DNA of 34,862 bases from a virus. How positions within the stretch are numbered: position 1 is the first letter of the stretch; every line of letters begins with the position of its first letter. The stretch covers positions 1-34,862 of IMG/VR virus record IMGVR_UViG_3300032323_003609. One strand, 5' to 3'. Below, piece by piece: positions 16,301 through 24,191 of this stretch. Under the pieces are notes generated by a model. It had not been told where the DNA came from. It did not search any database and saw nothing but the letters and a program-made list of their open reading frames with translations. The position numbers and the translations under genes are program-made.

Positions 16301-18142
16301 TCAACAGGTATAGTAATTAAACAACATATTTTAGAAAGAAACAAATACTCTGAACCAACAGCTACTTTTACCCAATCATTATATACAGGATCTATTGATA
16401 TGTATACTATTACAGGTAGTGATGGGGGTGTATTTGAAAATTCAATTGTAACTCAATCATGGTCTGGTTCTTATATTACTCCAAGTGGATCAGTTCCTTA
16501 TATTCATTCAACAGAAGATGAATTCTTTAATGGAGAATTTAGTGGTTCTATAATTGATATTCCTGAACCACATCTTTGCACTATTGATTTTGCAGGTATT
16601 TATTATACAGGAAGTTTTGGAGTAGATGCTAGCGTATTATCTGTTTCGTCTTTATGGGCAAAACCAAATTATGATTTTGATTATGATAAAGATTATTTTT
16701 TACAATTTACTATAAATAATCATCCTGATGCTGCAGGAAGTGGTTCTGTTTATATCTTAAATGGAGATACTAGTAACTACGTTTATATTAGTTCTGATGT
16801 AGCACCTGGAGGTTCAACAGATGTTTTAGTAGAAATTAAAAATGTGATTTCTCCTCTTTACTTTTTAGCAGTAAATCAAGCTTTTTTAAGCCCTGCTAGT
16901 ATGAGTATTGCAAACTTTACTGCTTCTGTATTTCAATTAGAAGATGATGATTGTGATCCTTTAAACAATAATGCTAGTTCATATCCTCTTTCCCAATATT
17001 ACATGAAAGTGGATTATAATAGTGGCCAATTAATACCAACTAATTTTAATCCAATTATTTCAGGATCATCAACAAGAGCGGCAGTTAAGGATTATTATTA
17101 TACTTTAAGAAGACAAATATTACCAAGATATAATGGTTCAAGATTACAAGCTTACCAAATTAATGCTTTTACTTCTTCTACAGATATTAGTTATGGTAAA
17201 TCTCCTGTAATTGAAAGATACTCTGATTTCTTTATATATTTTGATTGGATTGGAGGAGCTAATCCTCAATATCCTGGTGGAGGTAATTTACATGGGATTT
17301 ATTTAATTGATATTGAGGGTAATTCTGTTCCTTTAACTACTGATAATTTAAATTTAGGTAGAATAGAGAATATATTTAAAAAAGGAACAACAGCAAATAT
17401 ATTACCTGCTGTTTATTCTGCAGGAAGTACTCCTACAAAAGTAGAAATTGTTGAAGGAGGTGCCTTATATGAAACCATTTTTGCCAACTCAGGATCAACA
17501 TCAGGATTATTAGCTGGTGGATATGCTGCTTATATTGAAAGTGGAGTATCACCAGGAATGATAGTAACCGTACCTTATGATGTAACTACTTTAAGAACTC
17601 AAAGTGCTTATCCTAATACTTTATTCGACAGTGGAAGTGGATGGTTAAAATATATGTTAACGGGTAGTGGAATTGGAACAGATTTAAATATAAAATACAT
17701 TCAACCTTTAGCAACCAATTTTCAATTATATAATAAAAGAACAGGACAATATGCTTCTTTAAATGAATTAGTACCTTACGAAGATACTTTCTTTCCTTTA
17801 AAATATGGAGATATGATTCGTTTTGGTATTAACACAGCTGGTCAAACTGGATCTTTAGATTATAATTATTTTAATTTAGGAATTTCAACAATTGTATCAA
17901 ACTCATTAGATAATACTTCTGCTTTAACAACTAGCTCTTTATTTGTAGATAAAATTAATTCTCAATTTCCAATTAATTATACTTTACAAAACATAAGAGT
18001 TATGAGAAGAGTTCCTAATGAATCCTTTATTTTAATCAAAGAAAATCCATCATATGGAGACCCCGGTTTCTTAATACCTGGTGACTTTAATCCAAATTAT
18101 GATGTATATGAATTAGCTAGAAAAGCAGGAGTAATTACATAA
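13391..18142 (+). CDS. Giant baseplate/tail protein with tail-protein-I-like and LamG-like parts
   Basis: At 1583 residues this is the largest gene in the window. The first 400 residues are beta-rich with no clear family. Residues about 415-550 are helical and include LFTEMAAQMFDEIW and LYHNLPVLLKKKGTTAGLRI...LLSCFGIP. These resemble tail protein I of P2-like phages (the K-x-K-G-T-x-x-x-L/V....L-F-G-I pattern). Residues about 578-757 look like a concanavalin A/LamG beta-sandwich, with V-E-F-R-F-K-A-E-S, G-W-W-S-V-L-V-N and G-S-L-Q-E-I-R-Y-Y. Further Ser/Tyr/Gly-rich beta domains follow. Position after gp6 suggests the outer wedge (T4 gp7/gp10-like) carrying receptor-binding modules. Confidence 0.7.
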   Translation: MATSIVTPIPPINNQELNNSDAVLVSSISQENFFNPETDFIRAFVYDINNVLIRGINTNYTVLNTKVKNENIKEIQLDPAQDLSSNLYNTGTYNINYNFLTNPIPNSFFYISEISTDRTELRIDDTNLSSEQKLEVFNKLNTLLNSGELFKGIYVNFNDDSFLLIVNIAYDNNTILLKTYQPLPTQFNVKQTLNIFEKVSEPQAYQVEWLQEEVPFDDRVFLKGPNFTLNVKNQVNNSTEYKTFDTIYTSSLTTLTSQLGSILVERRAELNTDYTDYNNFVFFSSAEQRLANFYYKASLIEDYNNQISVLNALTTTPQVSSSIAVYQSKINDIIVNFDGYDYFLYFDSGSKSWPKSNSTPTYTLYSTGSSQVINWYAAQSLSASLFDGENSNYIYNIFPTFITEDSDNNQFQLFTEMAAQMFDEIWLYTQAIKNRQDGDNSLEGGISKDLVADALRSYGLTLYQSSFTDSDLFTSLLGIDQAGNTLPPTGSELITNYITSSAETTPFDDAQKLIYKRLYHNLPVLLKKKGTTAGLRILLSCFGIPETLIRISEFGGKDKNFNTWDYWNDQFNYSYKSTGSYYLSSSFSLNSTWGAPNNVPGAVEFRFKAESVPPTNYSQSLWFTEDGLGVFLEYTGSGLLTGSYSASVVNPNYQYGTLKFISGTDSASVYLPFFNDGWWSVLVNSSSAGYTLYAKNSIYSGEDGNTLGFQASSSLNVSTLWSASTQIFFASSSATHKGLSGSLQEIRYYTQPITEESFNAYVMNPSSIEQSQYLAFRAALGNELYTSSVSIHPKVTGSWVSTSSFTGTSNFYVSSTPVYLTNDEYFFYDQPNVGLKNRVSNKIKQSNLVLPSTRSTLPTNTVLSSLTRVQQQLPISQSYTSDLNLVEIAYSPQNEINDDINSSLGYFNIGDYLDIRTTGSSYQALNTLRNEYFEKYKSSYDYKDYTRLVKYFDNALFKMIKDYVPARSSISTGIVIKQHILERNKYSEPTATFTQSLYTGSIDMYTITGSDGGVFENSIVTQSWSGSYITPSGSVPYIHSTEDEFFNGEFSGSIIDIPEPHLCTIDFAGIYYTGSFGVDASVLSVSSLWAKPNYDFDYDKDYFLQFTINNHPDAAGSGSVYILNGDTSNYVYISSDVAPGGSTDVLVEIKNVISPLYFLAVNQAFLSPASMSIANFTASVFQLEDDDCDPLNNNASSYPLSQYYMKVDYNSGQLIPTNFNPIISGSSTRAAVKDYYYTLRRQILPRYNGSRLQAYQINAFTSSTDISYGKSPVIERYSDFFIYFDWIGGANPQYPGGGNLHGIYLIDIEGNSVPLTTDNLNLGRIENIFKKGTTANILPAVYSAGSTPTKVEIVEGGALYETIFANSGSTSGLLAGGYAAYIESGVSPGMIVTVPYDVTTLRTQSAYPNTLFDSGSGWLKYMLTGSGIGTDLNIKYIQPLATNFQLYNKRTGQYASLNELVPYEDTFFPLKYGDMIRFGINTAGQTGSLDYNYFNLGISTIVSNSLDNTSALTTSSLFVDKINSQFPINYTLQNIRVMRRVPNESFILIKENPSYGDPGFLIPGDFNPNYDVYELARKAGVIT

Positions 18143-18153
18143 AAAACTAAACT

Positions 18154-18173
18154 TTAATATATTTATAACAAAT
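18154..18173 (+). promoter_or_regulatory. Phage promoter-like element, copy 4
   Basis: TTAATATATTTATAACAAAT is identical over 20 bases to 2342-2361. The core TATTTATA ends 8 bases before the ATG at 18176. It lies in the 33-base gap after the giant baseplate gene and probably starts expression of the next three structural genes. Confidence 0.5.
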
Positions 18174-18175
18174 CT

Positions 18176-18832
18176 ATGGGATATTTAAATAATTCAGTAG
18201 TAACAATTGATGCTATTTTGACCAAAAAAGGTCGTGAACTATTAGCACGTAGTGATGGTTCTTTTAGAATCACTCAATTTTCATTAGCCGATGATGAAAT
18301 TGATTACACTCTATATAATCCAAATCATCCATCAGGATCTGCTTTTTATGGTGAGGCAATTGAAAATATGCCTTTATTAGAAGCATTCCCTGATGAAACA
18401 CAAATTATGAAATACAAATTGGTTACTTTACCAAGAGGTACTTCTAAAATGCCTGTGTTGGATTTGGGATATTCTGCTATTACTTTAAAACAAGGTTCTT
18501 CTTTATCTATTACTCCTCAAACTTTAAATTATTTAGGTAATAATCAAGTTTTTGAAACTAATGGATACACAGCAACAGTTTCAGATGTTCGTGTGTTGAA
18601 TAATTTTACAGGTACAGGTATTAATACTCCTGAAGCTGCTGCTTTAAATTCAACTACAACTATTGGAACTAATGTATCTAAAACTGTTGTTGGAACTACT
18701 ATTTCGTTAACAGCAACAACATTAAATACTTTATTTAGTACCAATATTGCATTATATGCAAGTTTAACAGTAATAGGTAGAGATTCAGGTGCTCGTGTAA
18801 CAATTCCTTTAACAATTACTAAAACTCAATAA
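18176..18832 (+). CDS. Virion structural protein (tail/fibre region)
   Basis: The first 110 residues have a strong, apparently conserved pattern (GYLNNSVVTIDAILTKKGRE, then ARSDGSFRITQFSLADDEIDY) that I recall in structural genes of related marine phages. The rest is Thr/Ser/Asn-rich beta repeats, including an Ig-like T-I-S-L-T-A-T-T-L-N-T-L segment. No enzymatic domain is visible. It is likely a baseplate-attached or fibre-proximal protein. The start is set by the promoter-like element directly upstream and the absence of any earlier ATG in frame within the gap. Confidence 0.6.
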   Translation: MGYLNNSVVTIDAILTKKGRELLARSDGSFRITQFSLADDEIDYTLYNPNHPSGSAFYGEAIENMPLLEAFPDETQIMKYKLVTLPRGTSKMPVLDLGYSAITLKQGSSLSITPQTLNYLGNNQVFETNGYTATVSDVRVLNNFTGTGINTPEAAALNSTTTIGTNVSKTVVGTTISLTATTLNTLFSTNIALYASLTVIGRDSGARVTIPLTITKTQ

Positions 18833-18834
18833 TA

Positions 18835-19863
18835 ATGTCATTTAAAAGATTAGAAGCTGACGATTTTGTAATAAGTGCTGATAGTATAACAGCGGCCCTT
18901 TGGTCAGGTAATCAACCTACTTTAATTCAATTTTTTACTTCTTCAATTCAAGCAGCCTCAACCTCAGGTAATTATTATTTGAGTGTTTACCAAACAGGAT
19001 CCACATTAACAGGATCTGAAGTTCAATTTGATATTGCTTATGGTAATAAAAATGGTTCAGGAAGTGCTTATTTTAATGCTGCTGTAACCGGTGTTTCTCC
19101 AACTAAAACAGTTTATGGACAATATCGTTCATTAGTATTAGGAGATGAAAATGCTGCTTTTATATTTGGAAACGTTACTGCTTCTGATTTTTGGGCTTTA
19201 TCTGTAAATCGTTCAAGATATAAAGAATCTTTGTTCCCTGGTTCCTTAACTTTAGAATTAAGTGGTGCTTTAGGAGTTATTACTTTAACCGATGATTCAA
19301 AATTAACATCTACTATTACTTATAAAGATGCCGGTAGAGTATTTAACCTAATTTCAGGTTCAGCAGGTACTTTAAGTGCTGGTGCTTTGAATTCAAATGG
19401 TTGGAGTTCTGCTTCTGGATCTTATGGTTGGGTATTACCTGATATTGGAGTAATTTTATTAAACCCTGATGCATTATCAGGAAGTATAGCCTCAGGTGGT
19501 GTTGGATTAAATGTAAGTAGAAGTTTAAATGCCCCTGGTGATAATAATGGAAGATTATTCAGAGCAGTTTCAGGATCTACAGCTGCTACCTTTACCTTAA
19601 ATTCTCAAGAAACAGTAACAGCTGATTATATATTTGTAAGACCAAGAAGTTCAGAATTTAACTATTCAGAAAATCCATCTTATATTTCAGGTTCAACTGG
19701 TGAAGTTTTATATAGTTCGTTTGTTAATAATCCTCAAACATATATTACAACTGTTGGCTTGTATAATGATTCAAATGAATTGTTAGCAGTAGCTAAACTT
19801 TCAAGACCATTATTAAAAGATTTTACTAAAGAAGCTTTAGTAAGAGTTAAGTTAGACTTCTAA
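18835..19863 (+). CDS. Virion structural protein, shares C-terminal domain with next gene
   Basis: The 342-residue, Ser/Gly/Ala-rich beta protein has no recognised family. The last 75 residues (FNYSENPSYISGSTGEV..., then TTVGLYNDSNELLAVAKLSRP) match the end of the following protein closely. This suggests duplicated proteins docking to the same partner. The first part (KRLEADDFVISADSITAALW) resembles N-terminal attachment segments of tail proteins. It begins two bases after the previous stop and its own stop is followed by TAATGAATG. The ATG at 19863 is in a different frame, so 19867 starts the next gene. Confidence 0.6.
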   Translation: MSFKRLEADDFVISADSITAALWSGNQPTLIQFFTSSIQAASTSGNYYLSVYQTGSTLTGSEVQFDIAYGNKNGSGSAYFNAAVTGVSPTKTVYGQYRSLVLGDENAAFIFGNVTASDFWALSVNRSRYKESLFPGSLTLELSGALGVITLTDDSKLTSTITYKDAGRVFNLISGSAGTLSAGALNSNGWSSASGSYGWVLPDIGVILLNPDALSGSIASGGVGLNVSRSLNAPGDNNGRLFRAVSGSTAATFTLNSQETVTADYIFVRPRSSEFNYSENPSYISGSTGEVLYSSFVNNPQTYITTVGLYNDSNELLAVAKLSRPLLKDFTKEALVRVKLDF

Positions 19864-19866
19864 TGA

Positions 19867-20823
19867 ATGAGTGTATTCAAATCACTTTTAGCCCAAGACA
19901 TTATTGTAACCCCTTTCGAGGTTAACAAGGGTTACAGATTTGAAGGTGCAGCTCAATTAACTGGATCTTATATAGATAGATTTTTAGGTAAAAACCTTAC
20001 TTCATCTTTATTTGTTTCCTCTAGTGATCCAACTACAGGTCAAATTTCTTCACAGTACCAAAAATTAATATACAATTCTGTTAAAGAATTATATTACTCT
20101 AATTACTTATCTTCTAGCTACGGAGACTCGGCTTATCAAACTATTATAGTAAATGGTCAAATAATTAGTGAAAGTTACCACCAACCACAATATTTTAATT
20201 ACCCTCAAACAACATTAGCTTATCCAAAAGAATTTCCAACTTCTTCTGATGCTATTGTAGGAGTTATTTCTGTTCCAAAATCTTTATATGGAGATAGTAT
20301 TCAACCAAATACTTTTATTTTAAAAGCAGAAAGTGGTTCAATACTTGATGATGGGGAAGGTAATTTAATTATATCCGGAAGTACTCAAATTTGTGGTAAT
20401 ATAATTTATTCTCATGGTTTAGCTATTTTAGTTAGTGATGGTTTGGTTGGAGCTGATACTTATGGAACAGCCATTTATGGCACCTCATTATATGGATCCT
20501 CAGACTTAACTTTTGTAACTAATTTTATAACTTCCTCAAATATATCCTGTTCATTTTCAAGTTCATATACACTACATGAAACTCAATATAAATGTACTTT
20601 AAATGAAAATGAATTCAACTTTAGTCTAAACCCATCCCTAATTTCAGGTTCAACTGAAGGAATAGTATATGATTTTGTAACAGGTTCTAATTTTACTCCA
20701 TATGTAACAACAATAGGATTGTATGATGATAATCAAAATTTACTGGCTGTAGGAAAATTAGCACAACCAGTACCTACATCTCGTACAACAGATATGACTT
20801 TTTATATTAATTTAGATAGATAA
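19867..20823 (+). CDS. Virion structural protein, paralogue by C-terminal domain
   Basis: The 318-residue protein begins SVFKSLLAQDIIVTPFEVNKGY. Its middle contains repeated G-S-x-Y and TYGTAIYGTSLYGSSD segments typical of tail proteins. The C-terminal 70 residues (FNFSLNPSLISGSTEGIVY, TTIGLYDDNQNLLAVGKLAQP) correspond position by position to the end of the previous protein. The differing N-terminal parts suggest two proteins sharing one anchoring or trimerising module. It is the last structural gene before the DNA-handling genes. Confidence 0.6.
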   Translation: MSVFKSLLAQDIIVTPFEVNKGYRFEGAAQLTGSYIDRFLGKNLTSSLFVSSSDPTTGQISSQYQKLIYNSVKELYYSNYLSSSYGDSAYQTIIVNGQIISESYHQPQYFNYPQTTLAYPKEFPTSSDAIVGVISVPKSLYGDSIQPNTFILKAESGSILDDGEGNLIISGSTQICGNIIYSHGLAILVSDGLVGADTYGTAIYGTSLYGSSDLTFVTNFITSSNISCSFSSSYTLHETQYKCTLNENEFNFSLNPSLISGSTEGIVYDFVTGSNFTPYVTTIGLYDDNQNLLAVGKLAQPVPTSRTTDMTFYINLDR

Positions 20824-20826
20824 TTT

Positions 20827-21300
20827 ATGAACGAATGGTTTTCTCAAACAGACAGCGACAGCGGGTTATTAACAAAAAAAGTTTATTCTTCAATTGAAGA
20901 TTTTCCCGAAAACACTTTTGGTTTTATTTATATAGTAAAACATAGACCAACAGGCAAAGCTTATATTGGAAAAAAAGTTCTTTACCACAACGTAAAGAAA
21001 AAATTAACAAAAAAGGAAATAGCAGAACAAACAGGACCAGGCAGGAAGTCAGCCACAAAGGTGGTAGCAAAAGAATCGGACTGGAAAACCTATTACGGAT
21101 CTGCTAAACCAATTTTAGCACTCATTAAGGACGGTAAACAAGAGGAATTTACCCGTGAGATATTACAATTGGTTCCTAATAAAAAACTTCTTACTTACTA
21201 TGAATGTAAGTATTTATTTGAATATGGAGTATTAGAAAATTCTAAAGGTTATTTTAACGATAATATTTTAGGTAAATTTTTTACTAAAGATTTTGCTTAA
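20827..21300 (+). CDS. GIY-YIG nuclease (Seg-like)
   Basis: The GIY-YIG fold is visible: FIYIV at 33-37, then AYIGKK at 45-50, and the catalytic-type Glu at E126 in YYECKYLFEYG. Between them is a Lys-rich insert with SDWKTYYGSAKP (85-95), a segment I recall in Seg-like phage endonucleases. Such enzymes nick or cut DNA and may act as homing endonucleases or in genome processing. The usual Arg soon after Y-I-G appears replaced by Lys residues, so activity is not certain. It is freestanding, sits between structural and replication genes, and is followed by a small hairpin. Confidence 0.78.
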   Translation: MNEWFSQTDSDSGLLTKKVYSSIEDFPENTFGFIYIVKHRPTGKAYIGKKVLYHNVKKKLTKKEIAEQTGPGRKSATKVVAKESDWKTYYGSAKPILALIKDGKQEEFTREILQLVPNKKLLTYYECKYLFEYGVLENSKGYFNDNILGKFFTKDFA

Positions 21301-21301
21301 C

Positions 21302-21324
21302 TTGGTAACCTAAAAGGTTATTAG
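21302..21324 (+). other. Small stem-loop between nuclease and primase genes
   Basis: TAACC (21306-21310) pairs with GGTTA (21316-21320) around a 5-base loop. G-U pairs extend the stem on the outside. It fills the 30-base gap before the primase gene. It may be a weak terminator or an mRNA processing site, but it is short and could be chance. Confidence 0.25.
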
Positions 21325-21330
21325 TACATT

Positions 21331-22266
21331 ATGGTTATGCTGAATCAACCTTTGATAGCATTATCTAATTCGGTTTTAGGAACCGGAAAACAAACCGCAA
21401 GAGGTAACTATGCTTATCACTGTCCTTTCTGTAATCACCATAAACCTAAATTAGAAATTAACTTTACCGAAAACAAAAAAGGAGAAAACCCTTGGCATTG
21501 TTGGGTTTGTGATAAACGTGGTAAAAGATTATCTCAAATATTTAAACAAGTTAGTGCCTCTCCTAAAGCAATGGAGGAACTAAGAGCGCTTGTTAAAACT
21601 GAAACAGCAGATAAAGAGGTAGCTGTAACCGAGGCCATAAATTTACCTAAAGAATTTAAAACATTTAAAAGTATTACCTCCTCAAATATTATAGGAAGAC
21701 ATGCCTTAGCATATCTAAAATCTAGAAATATTACAGAAGAAGATATTTTAAAATATAATATTGGTTATTGTGAATCAGGACCATACAAAAATATGGTTAT
21801 AATTCCTTCGTATGATGCAGATGGAAGACTAAATTATTTTACAGGTCGTTCATTTGAAAAAGAAGCTAAAATAAAATATAAAAATCCATCTGTATCTCGC
21901 GACATCATACCATTTGAATTGTTTATAAATTGGGATATACCGTTTATATTATGCGAAGGACCATTTGACGCAATAGCCATCAAAAGAAATGTTATCCCGT
22001 TATTAGGCAAAAATATACAAACAAAATTAATGAAGAAGATAGTAATGTCTTCAGTTGATAAAATATATATAGCTCTTGACAGAGATGCTCAAAAACAAGC
22101 TTTATCTTTTTGTGAACAATTAATGAATGAAGGTAAAGAAGTATATCTTGTAGATATGAAAGATAAAGACCCAAGTGAAATGGGCTTTGATAATTTTATC
22201 AATTTAATTACAGACACCAACCCTATAACATTCTCAGGTTTACTTGAGAAAAAACTATTTTTATGA
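21331..22266 (+). CDS. DNA primase, gp61-like (zinc finger plus Toprim)
   Basis: The enzyme should make RNA primers for lagging-strand synthesis. The N-terminus holds a zinc ribbon with C31-x2-C34 and C57-x2-C60 (HCWVCDKRGK), as in CHC2-type primases. The Toprim domain at about 204-285 has E209-G-P-F-D213 and the metal-binding D250-R-D252, followed by D-K-D-P-S-E, the expected signature. The 311-residue length is near T4 gp61 (342). No helicase domain is fused, so a separate gp41-like helicase must be elsewhere. The start at 21331 gives M-V-M-L; the Met two codons later is possible. The end overlaps the nuclease gene by 4 bases. Confidence 0.9.
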   Translation: MVMLNQPLIALSNSVLGTGKQTARGNYAYHCPFCNHHKPKLEINFTENKKGENPWHCWVCDKRGKRLSQIFKQVSASPKAMEELRALVKTETADKEVAVTEAINLPKEFKTFKSITSSNIIGRHALAYLKSRNITEEDILKYNIGYCESGPYKNMVIIPSYDADGRLNYFTGRSFEKEAKIKYKNPSVSRDIIPFELFINWDIPFILCEGPFDAIAIKRNVIPLLGKNIQTKLMKKIVMSSVDKIYIALDRDAQKQALSFCEQLMNEGKEVYLVDMKDKDPSEMGFDNFINLITDTNPITFSGLLEKKLFL

Positions 22267-23036
22267 GTAAAATCAAACACACCTACAATCGAATTTTAGA
22301 AATTTCAGATGACCACAAACAAGTAACACTACCAGATGCTCGTTATTACAGACGAAACGGCCAGTACTATCCTTCAATAACTTATGTTTTAGGTTATTAT
22401 CCTAAAGGAAAACAATTTGAAGATTGGCTTAAAAATATGGGTCGCTCTGCTGACTATATTGTTAAAAAAGCAGCCGAAAATGGAACTAAAGTTCATGAAA
22501 TGGTAGAAAAATATTTGAATGGAGAAGAATTAAGTTTTCTAGACAAATATGACAATCCAAAATATGATGTAGACATTTGGCAAATGTTTTTACGTTTCGT
22601 TGAATTTTGGGAAACATACAAACCTAAATTAATTGAAACCGAAGTACATTTATTTTCTGATGAACTAAAAGTAGCTGGTACCTGTGATTTGATTTGTGAG
22701 ATTGATGGTAAAATTTGGTTATTAGATGTCAAAACTTCCAACATGATGCACAACACTTATCCATTACAAACAGCAGTTTATGGGTATTGCTACAAAGAAT
22801 GTTATGGTGTTGATGTAGATAACTTTGGTATTTTATGGTTAAAATCTACTAAACGTAGACTTAATGTAGAAAAAATGAGTGGTAAGGGATGGGAAGTAGT
22901 ATTACCTGAACGTACACAAGAAGAAAATATTGAAATATTCAGAATGGTTAAACGTTTGTTTGATATTGAAAACCCTCAAGATGCTCCTACATTTACTGAA
23001 TTTAAGACCACGATAAAAAGAGATTTGGAATCCTAA
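22263..23036 (+). CDS. PD-(D/E)XK exonuclease, RecB-like
   Basis: All elements of the RecB/Cas4-type nuclease core are present in order: G74-T-K-V-H78-E79, E127 in IETEVHLF, G139-T-C-D142-L, D155-V-K157 (LLDVKTS), and the Q169-T-A-V-Y173 motif. The protein should degrade or process DNA ends with two metal ions. A short N-terminal beta part (YYRRNGQYYPSITYVLG) is typical of phage members. Position directly after the primase suggests a role in replication, recombination or host DNA breakdown. No helicase is fused. The family call is strong; the biological role is open. Confidence 0.9.
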   Translation: MSKIKHTYNRILEISDDHKQVTLPDARYYRRNGQYYPSITYVLGYYPKGKQFEDWLKNMGRSADYIVKKAAENGTKVHEMVEKYLNGEELSFLDKYDNPKYDVDIWQMFLRFVEFWETYKPKLIETEVHLFSDELKVAGTCDLICEIDGKIWLLDVKTSNMMHNTYPLQTAVYGYCYKECYGVDVDNFGILWLKSTKRRLNVEKMSGKGWEVVLPERTQEENIEIFRMVKRLFDIENPQDAPTFTEFKTTIKRDLES

Positions 23037-23046
23037 TTTATTTTTG

Positions 23047-23064
23047 TTATATTTATGACAAAAT
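23047..23064 (+). promoter_or_regulatory. Phage promoter-like element, copy 5
   Basis: TTATATTTATGACAAAAT lies in the 34-base gap before the kinase gene at 23071, with the core ending 13 bases before the ATG. A TTTG at 23024-23027 lies about 20 bases upstream of TATATTTA, which fits the spacing of Bacteroidota -33/-7 promoters. It is the best promoter candidate of the set. Confidence 0.5.
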
Positions 23065-23070
23065 ACTTCC

Positions 23071-23832
23071 ATGATTGGACTGGTCTCTTTATTAAAAGAA
23101 ATACAAGGTAAACCCAAAGCCATTTTTATGGCAGGTCCAGCAGGGTCAGGAAAGTCTTATATATCCTCTAAATTAGTCCCCTCAAACTTTATTACAATAA
23201 ACGTAGATGATACCTATGAGGAATTACTTAAATCCTCAGGCATTGGTATGAAATTAGCTCAAATGTCACCTGATGAATTAAAAAAAGCAGGTGAGTTAAT
23301 GGGTCAAGCTAGAAAAACTACTGATACAAAATATAAAGATACTCTTAAAGATGCTAAAAATATATTGATTGATAGCGTTGGAGGTTCCTCTAAAACATTA
23401 CTTAAGAAAAAACAAGAATTAGAAGATTTAGGTTATGAAACAATGATGATAATGACTTATGTTTCGCCTATTACCTCACTAGAGCGTAATATGAAGCGAG
23501 ACAGATCATTATTACCAAGCATCGTGATTCGTTCTTGGCGCGATGTAAATAAAAATATAGACGTATATAAACAAACTTTTGGTGATAATTTTACTTTAGT
23601 AAATTTAGATCCTGAGGATGCTAAAAAAGATTTTGACCAAGAATATATTTACCAAACCTTTATTAAACCTTTAGGACAAGTAGGTAAAGAAAAATCACCT
23701 GAGGAAATAGAAAAATCAAAAAAAGAAACCCAACAAATCTATTCAGACATAAAATCAGCTTTACAAAACCAACCTGATTTTGATACTGAAGAACAAGCAA
23801 AAACTAAAATCACAAACTTTATACAATCATGA
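23071..23832 (+). CDS. P-loop kinase, zeta-toxin/polynucleotide-kinase-like
   Basis: A Walker A motif GPAGSGKS lies at residues 22-29, with D46-D47 after the next strand, a Walker-B-like ILIDSVGG (D101) and an Arg-rich lid (NMKRDRSLLPS, about 140-150). This is the order of zeta-toxin and polynucleotide-kinase type enzymes, which phosphorylate nucleic-acid ends, nucleotides or UDP-sugars; the substrate is not evident. Residues 1-14 (MIGLVSLLKEIQGK) are an amphipathic tag with an L-K-E triplet, like those of following proteins. A charged helical tail follows about residue 205. It overlaps the next gene by 4 bases. No antitoxin gene is adjacent. Confidence 0.75.
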   Translation: MIGLVSLLKEIQGKPKAIFMAGPAGSGKSYISSKLVPSNFITINVDDTYEELLKSSGIGMKLAQMSPDELKKAGELMGQARKTTDTKYKDTLKDAKNILIDSVGGSSKTLLKKKQELEDLGYETMMIMTYVSPITSLERNMKRDRSLLPSIVIRSWRDVNKNIDVYKQTFGDNFTLVNLDPEDAKKDFDQEYIYQTFIKPLGQVGKEKSPEEIEKSKKETQQIYSDIKSALQNQPDFDTEEQAKTKITNFIQS

Positions 23833-24191
23833 AATTACTAGATTTACTTAATGAAGTAGAAAAAAATGAAGTATTACAACCTGTTAAGGAGGAAGCTCCT
23901 GAGGTTGTTAATGAAATAGGAAAATTCTTTGTAGTTAAAAAACCTAAAAAAGGTATGACTAAAGAAGATATTATGTACGAAGCTACCGTATTTGACGAAA
24001 TTGTAATGGATGAAGTCAAAGGTGTTTATAAACAAAAATCAGATGCTTCTAGAATTGCTACTGAAGCTCTTAAAGCATACGAAGCTCAATTAAAAGAAAT
24101 GGAAGACGCTATGAATGAATTCCGTTCTGCTAAAAAAGATATTGAGGAAAAGAAAAAAGCAGCAAAAGATAAAATCAAAGCTTTACAATAA
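23829..24191 (+). CDS. Coiled-coil protein with N-terminal tag helix
   Basis: The 120-residue protein starts with the tag-like MKLLDLLNEVEKNE (L-N-E at 7-9), followed by a Pro/Glu-rich segment, a basic FVVKKPKKGMTKEDIMYEA stretch and a long charged coiled coil from about 75 to the end. No family is recognised. It is coupled to the kinase gene by a 4-base overlap and to the adenylyltransferase-protease fusion by TAATG. It could be a scaffold-like or internal head protein, judged only by composition. Confidence 0.55.
   Translation: MKLLDLLNEVEKNEVLQPVKEEAPEVVNEIGKFFVVKKPKKGMTKEDIMYEATVFDEIVMDEVKGVYKQKSDASRIATEALKAYEAQLKEMEDAMNEFRSAKKDIEEKKKAAKDKIKALQ

Noticed and set aside
23071-24191. Zeta toxin-antitoxin pair
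   Set aside because: The kinase core looks zeta-like, but the neighbouring 120-residue coiled-coil protein does not resemble an epsilon antitoxin and lies downstream with a tag helix.
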